Assembly (NCBI GenBank): GCA_016748015.1
Contig: JAAOMT010000003.1
Coordinates: 355,404-419,403, forward strand
DNA: 64,000 bases
Source: Geosiphon pyriformis
Lineage: Eukaryota > Glomeromycota > Glomeromycetes > Archaeosporales > Geosiphonaceae
Direction of reading: 5' to 3'
Part shown: positions 33,526 through 42,640 of the stretch, one piece after another
Numbering within the stretch: position 1 is the stretch's first letter
How the letters are laid out: each line of letters opens with the position of its first letter
The notes under the pieces: generated by a model
Seen by the model: only the letters and a program-made list of their open reading frames with translations
Database searches by the model: none
What the model was told of the DNA's origin: nothing
Made by a program: the position numbers and the translations under genes

Positions 33526-34250
33526 TTTTCTTTCTAAGTCCCTTTCATCTTGACACTCTTCACAGCACTGACTTTGGCACGGGATGAGACAGTTTTCGCA
33601 GAGGTAAGTGTTGATTTAGGCGAGGTATTGTTCTTGCTCTTGTCGAGTGGGGCATAGTTGTTGGTAGTAGTCCTGGAATTCGTCTACTGGGTTGAACATG
33701 TTGTAGCTGGCAACTTTGTCGGCTACTTCGGCTGACTCTTTCCAACGTCGTATTTCTTCGGCAGTTCCTCCTCTTACTTTGGCTTGTGCGGTGTTGTACA
33801 ACTCGTCCTCGTCATGTGGGTAGTGCTGTAGTCTTTTTAACGCTCTGTTGAATGCTGCTTCGAATGGCGTTCCTCCTCTTATCCAGTCACAGATGAGGAT
33901 CGTATTGGCAAGTTGCGTCACACGTTCCTCCTCTGTCTGGTAAGTCGTTCCAGTCGCACCCTCTTGGTAATGGTTCTCCACAAGCGAGGCACGGTTCCTC
34001 ATCCCATTTTCCGTGTCTTTCTGGGTAATCGTATTTTTCTTTGTTACAACGGTTACAATAGTAGTGGGTGGGGTTTCTTGGGCATTCGGTGCGCTGCATG
34101 CAGTCATAGACGAGAGTTTCTTCTTGCAAACCGAGCATTCTAGCTTTGGTCTGCATCGCTGGTGGTTTCTTTGTGAACTTACCTAGTTCCATTCGGATCT
34201 TTCTTCGCTGGTTCACGTTGGTACGGCTGGTAGTCCTGTTCTTTGGTCAT
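33526..34250 (-). pseudogene. Cysteine-rich module between protease and dUTPase, Gypsy C
   Basis: No known domain recognised. Coding sense shows paired cysteines: CNRC, CLACGEPLPRGC, GGTCDATC, then a helical stretch (TPFEAAFNRALKRL) and CENCLIPC with CCEEC just before the dUTPase. The same order occurs in Gypsy B (63040-63640). Zinc binding is likely from the CX2C pairs. The frame shifts near 34210 and 33895 and has a TAA at 33616, so this copy is damaged here. Confidence 0.7.
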
Positions 34251-34320
34251 CAGCCCAAGAGAGCTGATAGGTTTCGATGGCTGGTAGTGCTGGATTTTCC
34301 TCAAATTCGAAGGTAGGTCT

Positions 34321-35154
34321 TTAGTTGGCGCTGGGTTTTTGGAAGTGGCCACAGGTGGTTGGAATTTTGGCCTGGTGGCCATTATAATTGATCAGAAGCT
34401 CTTGGGTGGTCCAGTCTAGGGTGGCGTTGGCTTTTGTTAGCCAGTCATTTCCTACTAACACTTGATATTGTGTAGCGTCCATTACTAATACTTTTGTAGG
34501 TATTACTATGCCGTTAATTTCGAAAGGAAATGAGTCGATTTCGCCATAAGGCAGCTTTGTACTTCCATCGGCTGTTATAATTTGGGACGTCGCGGCACGA
34601 TCAACTTTGAAACCCAGTTGGTTTACTAGTTGAAGCATTACGATGCTTCCAGCGGATCCGTTGTCTAAGATAAGTTTGATTGGGGTATTGTTTACAGTGG
34701 CTTCCATATACATAGCAGTGATTGGGTGTTTTTCGTCCAATGCTGCTCCACTGAACATAGCCTCGTTTTCCTCTAATTCAAAAGGAAAAATAGCTGCGAG
34801 GCTGCTATCTTCAGTGGCAACTGCTGGTGGTATTGTCTGGCTCAATTTGGAGGAATTCTTGGTTCTGTTTATGTTTCTACCGTCATTGTTTCCGATGATC
34901 AGGTTTTCCAGTATATTAAGGTAAGTTTGTTGATAATTTTGGTAGTTTGGATTGGTTTGCTGATTGGTTCCGGTGCGGTTTGAATTCCTCTGGACCAACA
35001 TATTCTGGTTCCATATGGGCTGATTTCGGGCCTTGGGACGCCAATTCGGGTTGGCTATCATGGGCTGTTGCTGGTAAGCTCCTTGATTTTGATACGTGGT
35101 GGGATATTGGCGTGGTATTGGTGTGTACTGGTTTCTGGGCATTTGGGGTGGCAC
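34321..35154 (-). pseudogene. Gypsy C aspartic protease region
   Basis: A 277-codon open stretch in the gag frame. A Gln/Pro/Tyr-rich linker is followed by a retropepsin-like domain: LILDNGSAGSIV (active-site Asp in D-N-G-S, where most family members have D-T/S-G) at about 34651-34685, VIITADG-like QIITADGST, PFEINGIVIPTKVLV, and QVLVGNDWL. It would cleave the polyprotein. It is separated from gag by TGA and TAG codons that probably replace Trp/Arg and Gln, so the fold is whole but the polyprotein is interrupted. Confidence 0.82.
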
Positions 35155-36855
35155 GTAGTAATTATTTTTGCGTGCTTCCTACATCATTCGCGTTCGACAT
35201 TGACTAATCAAATGTCCTACGCGTTTGCAAAAATGGCAGGCACGTGTTTCTGTTCTGAATTCCTGGTGCGACGAGCAATTATTTCAACTGTCGCTGACTT
35301 CCTGGCTGCGTCTTTGGGGTGGTTGGTATGTATTTTTTCTCGGATCCGGGATGAGGTAACTTTCTATTTTCTTAGAAAGTTCCTTCCCTAATTGCATTAC
35401 TCTTTTCTCTAATGTTTCTGTCTTATTTTCCTCCATTACCATGTTAACCATTTGACTATGGTTAGCTTCTTTCTCAGCCAATTCAAGGGCTCTGGCGAGT
35501 GTAACGGCTTTTGGTAAGGAATTAGGATGGGCAGGGCGTACTCTTCCTAAAATGCTGCTTTTTAATCCTCTAATAAACTGATTTAAAACCTGAGAATCAG
35601 TGTAGTATCCTTGTTCAATCGCTTCAATCTGACGGCGAATTCGATTGAATCGAGCAAGGTATTGGGTGACAGTTTCACTGGTATTTTGCTTGATAGTATT
35701 GAATTTGTTCTGTAGTTGGATTACGGCGTTTGGGTCGCTAAAATACTCCAGGAGTGCATTTTTAAATTCGGCAAAGCTCGTGGGTTTTGTTTCTAGGCTT
35801 TGATACCACGAGTCGGCTGTGCTTTTCAGGAAGAAAGGTAATGTTTGAATTGCTCTTTGGTCGTTCCAGTTATTTGCCTGGATGGCTTTTTGTGCTTCTC
35901 TGAGCCATGTGTGCACGTCCATTTCTTCTTCCTCTCCTGAGAAATCTGTTAGTCTTGCAATGTATGGTGTGGTCATTTCATTGCCGTTTTCTGCTGGTGG
36001 GTTTATTGGTCTAAGAGAAGGTGGGATGATATTTCCTTGAATATTCCTAAAGGTGGCTTCCTTTATATCCGGTTCTTCCTCTTGATCACGAGTTTCTTGG
36101 TTTCTGGACTGGCTGCTTGTTCCAGTGACTGGTCTTGTAATTGTTTTTTCGCTGGTCTCTTTTTCGGATTCTGATTCAGACTCCTCTTCACGGTTTTCAA
36201 ACCCCGTTCTAAATTTTGGCTGAAAAAGAGGGTTTTGGAATAGTGATGAATATCCTCCTGTAATTGGTATGTCTCCCCAGTTACGTTGTTTAATTTTATC
36301 AATATAACTAGGAGTTTTTGGCGTTTGTGGAGTTGATGTTGATGATAATGCAGCTCCTAATGGAATTTGTATCTTATTTTCTGGTGAAAAATAGTATGAT
36401 TTATCTTCTGGTGAATAAATACGTTGTTTCTTTATTGATTGAGTGACAGTTTTCTTTGGCGTTTGAGCTGGTGTTCCTAGTTTTTGCTGGTTACTTTCCT
36501 GATTAGTTTTTAAATTTTCTTTGGTTTTGTTGGCGCGTTCCTTAGTGTTTCCTGTGGATATTGGAAAATTTTCGTTGGCATATTGCTCAATTTCTCGATG
36601 GATTTTGACAATAGTTGCGGCTATTACTGCTACTTCTTTTGTAGTGTATTGTGAGAATTCTCTATACAATCCAAGTTTTGCGTCGTGTGGTTCTTCTTCC
36701 TTTACTATATGATAATTTATTCTGGCGTTGATATAATAAGTGAAGGCAAATTCTGCTGGACAACACCCTTCTGGTAATCCAAGATCACTTTGATTTTGTG
36801 TGTAAATAGCATGGCAGAATTCAAGAACAGTAAGATTAGGGGTTTTTGTCACCAC
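35155..36855 (-). pseudogene. Gypsy C gag with zinc knuckle
   Basis: A 523-codon open frame (36855-35284) starting at ATG 36855, about 80 bp after the primer site. The N-terminal third has no known domain but is shared with families A and B. It is followed by a charged Ser/Thr/Glu linker and the retrotransposon gag domain with TWLREAQKAI, ADSWYQSL and QYLARFNRIRRQI. After a TGA the same frame encodes CHFCKRVGHLISQC (CX2CX4HX4C) at 35197-35238. This is the best-preserved gag in the window. A TAG follows the knuckle. Confidence 0.88.
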
Positions 36856-36917
36856 TTTTGTCTTTTCCTTTTTAGCAATGAATTATTGCTAATTATTATT
36901 TCTTTTTTGATTTTCTT

Positions 36918-36937
36918 TCCTCGTAGGGTTCACCAAA
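36918..36937 (-). promoter_or_regulatory. Primer-binding site of Gypsy C
   Basis: Element sense TTTGGTGAACCCTACGAG immediately follows the 5' LTR. TGG matches a tRNA CCA end; the rest differs from families A and B, so a different tRNA primer is likely. Confidence 0.65.
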
Positions 36938-37374
36938 TATTACGGGATGGTTTTCTTGTTATATTTAATTGCTGATATCCCACTTTAATTGCAATCAGTC
37001 TTTCGTGAGTTCCTCAATTCTATTTGTGTGATAATGTCACTGTTACACTGAAGGCTTTCTTTTTACTGTTGCGATGTAAGTTATTCTTTAATTCTTGATT
37101 GTTGTGTGTGTTTATGTACTCCTTCTCAGANNNNNNNNNNNNNNNNNNNNAGTTCTACGAGAAAATACTTTCTTTTTGATATTTCAACCTGGTGCTTGCT
37201 GCTATCACCAGTTGGTGTTGGCTGCTATTGTGAACTGGTGCTTGCCACTATTGCGAGATGGTGTTTGCTACTATGTTAATCATTACCTTTCTAAGATTAT
37301 TACTGTGCTATATTATGATTGAATAGTTTGTATTATTTTTATGATTCTTTTTGTTAAATTCTTAAACCGTAACA
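36938..37374 (-). repeat. 5' LTR of Gypsy C with assembly gap
   Basis: Matches 31684-32512 on both sides of a 20-N gap (37131-37150). The flanking bases correspond to 31876 and 32289, so the Ns stand for about 412 bp of missing LTR. The open frame across the Ns is meaningless. The inner end reads CCCGTAATA where the 3' LTR reads CCCGTAACA. Confidence 0.88.
37131..37150. other. Assembly gap (20 N)
   Basis: Twenty N characters inside the 5' LTR of Gypsy C. Comparison with the other LTR shows the true gap is much longer than 20 bases. Confidence 0.98.
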
Positions 37375-37378
37375 CCAC

Positions 37379-38130
37379 TCTCTAATAACATAATACTTTA
37401 TTACTTATTTTTATATTTAACAACTTGTTTAGTAAAACAAGACTTAATGTGAAATGGTAATAACACATGATTTGAAAGATCAAAAGTAATAGAATAACTT
37501 GAAATGGTAATAACAAGTAAGTAAAAGATTATAAACAATGTAATTCCAAATGATAATAAAGAATATGAGAAGGCATACTTGAGATTGTGATAACAAATAT
37601 TTAGAGCATAGAAAAAGAGAAAGAGAAAGTGAGATATAAAAGAAAAAACTAACTGCTTACTATAAAACTATAGTAAAAAGTTGGCTTAGTATTGAACTAA
37701 TACTTTTCTGAACTAACAGAGAGACTATATATATAGTTAAATTATATTAGATCTACATATTATATTAGAACTATTTAAAATACATCAATTATTTATATAT
37801 ATTGAATTAATTAATTCATAATAAGTTTATTCAGCTTATTATTTATTCAAGAACTAGTAATTTAAATGATCAGATTTTAGATGGCTGAATCTAAAACATT
37901 GATTATAAATCAATAATATCAATTGTGATTATGATTAACATAATCAGAAATAGATCAATTGATTATATTTCTTGGTAACTACTTTTAACTATTGATTGCA
38001 AATCTGAAATATTAGATTGTTCCAATAAGAGTGTATGAGAATCTTGAAACATAAAAAAGTCTGTTGTTATTAGATTATATGTATTAATTATCTATTTTCA
38101 TTGGTGTTTCTTGGTTTGTTAAGATTTTTT
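37379..38130. other. AT-rich region, no gene
   Basis: Simple A-rich sequence with short imperfect repeats such as GAAATGGTAATAACA at 37450, 37501 and variants. No ORF of note and no recognised element. It continues the DNA into which Gypsy C inserted. Confidence 0.5.
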
Positions 38131-39330
38131 TTTTTTTTACATTTCACAAGCGAAGTCCAAACACTACCTAGTACAATACATCAATTAACTGATTTAAACT
38201 AGACATGAATCATGCATTTTCTACATATAACCAGCCACTTGGGCCAATTAGGACCACACTAAATATCTATATGTACTAAGACTGAGTCTTCAACACTTAA
38301 AAAAAACAAACAAAACTTACAAAAACCAAAACCAACACCAATCATCTCAGCAATACCCAGCAACTTAACAATACCTACAGAAAGCAATGCAGACAGCCCT
38401 GAAACTAAAACTAAAGCTGAATCATCACTAGATATCATCCCACTCTTCTCCATGCAGGCATAATGCTTAGCATAGACCAACTAAATCTTGTTCTTAAAGA
38501 CAAGACACAAGTTACACACAAATTTTACAATCTTCTGACCAGCTATTTTAGCACCTCCAAAAACAAACACAGCTTCCTGAAACCAATCCTTAAAAACAAA
38601 GCCCTTGCAAAGAGCCATGCAAACTGCAACATTTGAAGCACAGAAAGATAAAAATTGAGAAACACTTGAAAAGAAGATGAAAAGACCAGAAAGAAGACCC
38701 CAAGCAACAGTGTAAACATTCAACAAGCAATAATGAGCAGAATCATCTACTGCACAAGAAACCAAGATTTCTTTGTATTCAACTTAGTTAAACTATTAAA
38801 TTGTGTTATATTTCTTTATTGTAATTAAACTGATTGCTGATCATTTATTTTCAGATTGCTGGCTGATTTTGTTAATTAAGTGCGATAATATAAGTCTTTT
38901 TTTCATGATTTTGATGTTAATTTTTATTGTATGTGTTGTAATTTTTGCATTGAAAAGTGTAAAAATCTTTCAGCAACACTATCTATACACAGCTTTCATC
39001 AATTATGTATGAAGATTTGATGACTTTTGACTAATAAAACCAGTAAGCATGTGTGAGTCAGAGTGCTAAACTTTTGTAGTGATTTCTCAATCTATACCCT
39101 TAATTAACATATTAGAAATTATATTATGAGCAGAACCAGTTTCTCAACAAGCATAACAAACAGACCTAAAAATGTTTTTGACAAAATAATGAGTATTGTC
39201 AAATATAACAGTATTTTCAGTCACCAAAAAATGTTTTCATATTTCCACCAACAAAAAAAAAAGCCAGCAGTTATGTCTACAATGGTGTCTGCTTTCATAT
39301 TACTACTTTTATTAATAACTATAACCAAAA
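38131..39330 (-). mobile_element. LINE copy 5, 3'-terminal fragment
   Basis: Minus-strand 5'-truncated LINE. A T run at 38127-38140 (A tail on the minus strand) is followed by the shared 3' end (AAGCGAAGTCCAAACACTACC). Two frames (38259-38480 and 38481-38765) match the ORF2 C-terminus. Homology continues weakly through the zinc-ribbon region and the end of RNase H (39010-39240). Internal sequence 38790-39000 is poorly matched and more AT-rich. Confidence 0.75.
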
Positions 39331-40430
39331 ATTATTATTTTAATATATTAAAATTCTTAAATATTTTTTTTAATATTAATTATTTTGAAAAAATAAATAG
39401 AATAAGTAATTTTAATAATGACAATTATAAATTATAAAGTTTTTTAGTTTTAAATAATAAGTTTATTAAATTATAAATTAAATTAAATTAATTATTTAAG
39501 TTAATTAATTTTTTTAATTACAAGATAATAAAATTGAAATTTTTTTTTTAATATTATTATTATATATATAATTTTTATAATATAAGATGTTCTAATATTT
39601 CAAATTATTTTTACACTTTATTTAATTATTATTAATATTTTTAATATTATTAAAATTTTAAAATTTCTAATATTTTTAATATTCTTAAAATTTTTACAAA
39701 TATTTCTGAAATTTTTGGTATTATTTTATTTTATTAATTTTAATATATAATTAATTAATATATACTATAAGCTAAATATTAATTATTATTTTTATTTTTT
39801 TTATAAATAATACTGGTTTTAATTAATATATAGTTAAATTGTTTAATAAATTAAATTTTAGTTAATTTTTATTAATTTTAAAACAAATTAAATTATGTTT
39901 TTACAAATAAATTTTATGAATTAATCTATTAAATAAATAGTTTTTATTTTAATGTTTAATAAATTGTTAATATTAAATTAAATTATGTTAAAATTATGTT
40001 TTAATTTCTAAATAATTCTATTAATTTTAAATAATTTATTAAAAATAATATTAAATTTTTTTGTATAAAGTTTATATTTAAATTTTTTTTGAATATTATT
40101 ATTAAGATTGAAATTTTTAAACTATTTGTTTATTATCTTTAAAATTGTAAAAATTTTTGTAATTTTTGTTTTTATACTTAATATTAAAATTTTACTTAAT
40201 ATTTTTGGTAATTTTTTTAACAAAATTAAAATTTTTTAATGTTTTTAATAAAATTTAATATTAAATTAAAGTTTATTAATTTATAATAATATATTATTAT
40301 GTATTATAAGTTATTAAAACTGTTTTTACTTATTAATTAATTTTAATAATAAAAATAATTATTTTTTGCAATAAATTTAAAACTTAGTTAATTAATTTTT
40401 AATTATAAAACTGTTTTTTTATTTATTTAT
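39331..40430. repeat. Extreme AT-rich block
   Basis: Almost entirely A and T with no gene or recognisable motif. It lies between the 5' end of one LINE fragment and the 3' end of another, like the other such blocks in the window, and may be an eroded transposon. Confidence 0.45.
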
Positions 40431-41500
40431 TTTATGAGTAAGACTCAAATGCTATTTAGCATAATACATCAAACTAAATAATCTAAATTAAATACAAATC
40501 ATGTATTTTTTACATGTAACCAGCTATTTAAGTCAATCAGAGCAATATTATGAATCTATTCTAACAGAAACCATACTATTAACACCAAAAAAAAAATACA
40601 AACCAAAACTAACTAAAACTAACTCTATGTATCTCCATAATTTCAAGCAACTTAATAATACTGTCTAAAAACAGAGATAACAGATTATAAATTATTAAAA
40701 ATACAGAACTATTATATATAATTAAATTATTTTTTTCTAAAATTGCTTTATATTTAGATTTTACCAATTATACATTAATACAATAGACTATTTCCAAATC
40801 TTATACAAAATCAACAATCCTCTTATTTGTTTTCTTAACACACTTAAAAATAAAAACAGTTTTCAAAATTCATTTTTTTAATATAATACTTTTGTACAAA
40901 ACAGTATAAACAACATTATTAAATATACAGAAAAAAAGCATTTATAAAATACAAGATAATAACAAGTCTAATCTTGACATAAAATTCTACTGAACCAAGC
41001 AACTTTTTATAAACATAAGATTTCATTTTGTATGTAAAAAAATGATTAAAAACCCCTATTTCTCTGCAATAAAGACATAATACATTAGGATATTTCTTAT
41101 TATACAAGTGTTTATAAACAGCAATAGACAACTAATAATATACAGCTTTTATAAAATATAAATACAAATTAGCAGTAAATTTACTTGTAAAACCTAAAGC
41201 CATATGCAAATTAGGATGCCAAACTGATGATATTTAAACTCAATTCATATTTTTAATTATGTTTTCATTAACAATATTAAATCCAGATCCAATTTTCTAG
41301 TAAGTATAATTAATAGCTCTAAAAATATTGTGAACAAAATAACAAACAATTTTGAACACCACTATTTTATCAACTTTAATGTATTTTTTTTAATAAAAAC
41401 AGAAAGCACTAAATTTAAACATGAAGTTATGTTAACTAGTTTTTCAGTATACTTATTATTTAAGATACTTAAATAGGTTTTAATTTTAGACCAAAAAATA
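40431..41500 (-). mobile_element. LINE copy 6, heavily AT-eroded 3' fragment
   Basis: Begins with the shared 3' end (GAGTAAGACTCAAATGCTATT near 40435) and runs through the ORF2 C-terminus and zinc-ribbon region. The short open stretch 40919-41131 contains YPNVLCLYCRE, matching YPSVLCLYCGK in copy 3. Stops are dense and most former C and G positions are T or A, intermediate between copy 5 and the featureless AT blocks. The upstream limit is uncertain. Confidence 0.7.
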
Positions 41501-42420
41501 TTAAATTTTTTATTTTTAACAAAATTTACAATACTATGCTTTTTTAGTTAATATTACTGTTTTTTTGGTTTTTAAAATTTTTTTAAAGTTTTTTATTCTA
41601 TTTAAAATTTTTATTAATAGTTTGTCAATTTAATATTTTATATTAAATATTGTTATTTTTTATTATATATGTTTTTTGATAGAATACATAAATTTAGTTT
41701 AAATTTATTTAAATTAAAATTGTAAAGTTTGTTTAATATAATAAAATTTATTATAAATAAAATTAAATTTTAATAAATTTAATAATATTTTTTATGACTG
41801 TTTAAGTAAATTAAATTATAAATATAAAAACATGTTTTATTTTTTTAAAAATTAAGTTTATAATTGTAATTAATAAATTTATAATAATATATAATTAGAA
41901 AAAAAAATTTGTAAAAAAAAACTGAAAAATAAATATATAAATATATATATAATAAATAGATATTTATAATATTTTAATAGAATAAAAGTATTAAATATTT
42001 TTGATTTAAAATATAAATAAGTATTTATTAACTTAAATTTAAATGACTGGTTATATATTAAAAATGCATAATTTATATTATAGTTATAATATTTTGTAAA
42101 AATTAAAATAAATATTAAATAAATTACACTTTGTTAAAACAATAAATAATAAAATAAATAAATTTTTTTTTCTAATATAATTTATTTTGGTTATTTATTT
42201 GGTAAAATATTAATTTTAAGTTTAAAATTAAGTGTTTATTACATTTAAATTGAAATTTGAAAAAATTAAATTTTTTTAATAAAATAAAACTTGTAATTAA
42301 AATTTTTTTATTTCCAAAAATTCAACAAAAAAACATTGGTAATTTATACTAAAATTTTTAGTACTAATATTTATTAATATAATGGATAACCGTTTTTATT
42401 AAATAAAATTAATTGTAAAT
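41501..42420 (+). repeat. Extreme AT-rich block with possible plus-strand LINE 3' relic
   Basis: No gene. At 42040-42080 AAATGACTGGTTATATATTA and a following AATGCATAAT resemble the reverse complement of the LINE 3' end with C replaced by T. At 42125 ACTTTGTTAAAACA also occurs at 12241. An A-rich tail follows. Confidence 0.45.
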
Positions 42421-42640
42421 TACTATAATAACATTCAAAGCTACATATAGGGCGAACATTAAATCTATATATATTAATATATTTCAAGATTAAAAAATAA
42501 ATTCAATAATAAATTATTCAATTTAAAGGTAGATATACAAAGTCTAAATATTTAAGGGTTAATATTAATATGATTAAATACAAGAAATAGTTGAATGAAA
42601 ATTAAATAGTAAAATGATTGATAAAGTGTAAGGATTTAAC
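42421..42640. other. 3' flank of the phosphate transporter gene
   Basis: AT-rich sequence expected to hold the 3' UTR of the minus-strand transporter gene. Nothing else recognised. Confidence 0.4.

Larger units (their letters stand above)
31684..37374 (-). mobile_element. Gypsy element C: Gag-protease-dUTPase, no RT or integrase
   Basis: A complete minus-strand LTR element with perfect 4-bp duplications CCAC at 31680-31683 and 37375-37378. LTRs: 31684-32512 (3') and 36938-37374 (5', containing a 20-N gap). Internal order in coding sense: primer site, gag, zinc knuckle, aspartic protease, cysteine-rich module, dUTPase, a short tail, polypurine tract. RT, RNase H and integrase are all missing, so it could only move using another element's enzymes. 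The LTRs are nearly identical where both are present, which points to recent insertion. Confidence 0.92.

Noticed and set aside
33880-33910. Programmed frameshift in Gypsy C between protease and dUTPase
   Set aside because: Family B reads the same region in one uninterrupted frame, so the shifts in C look like damage. A slippery site was not evident.
34643-35391. Plus-strand ORFs of 86-107 codons opposite Gypsy C
   Set aside because: They mirror the Gln/Pro-rich linker, protease and knuckle on the minus strand and show no domain of their own.
37095-37322. 75-codon ORF across the N gap
   Set aside because: It is read through undefined bases inside an LTR and has no meaning.
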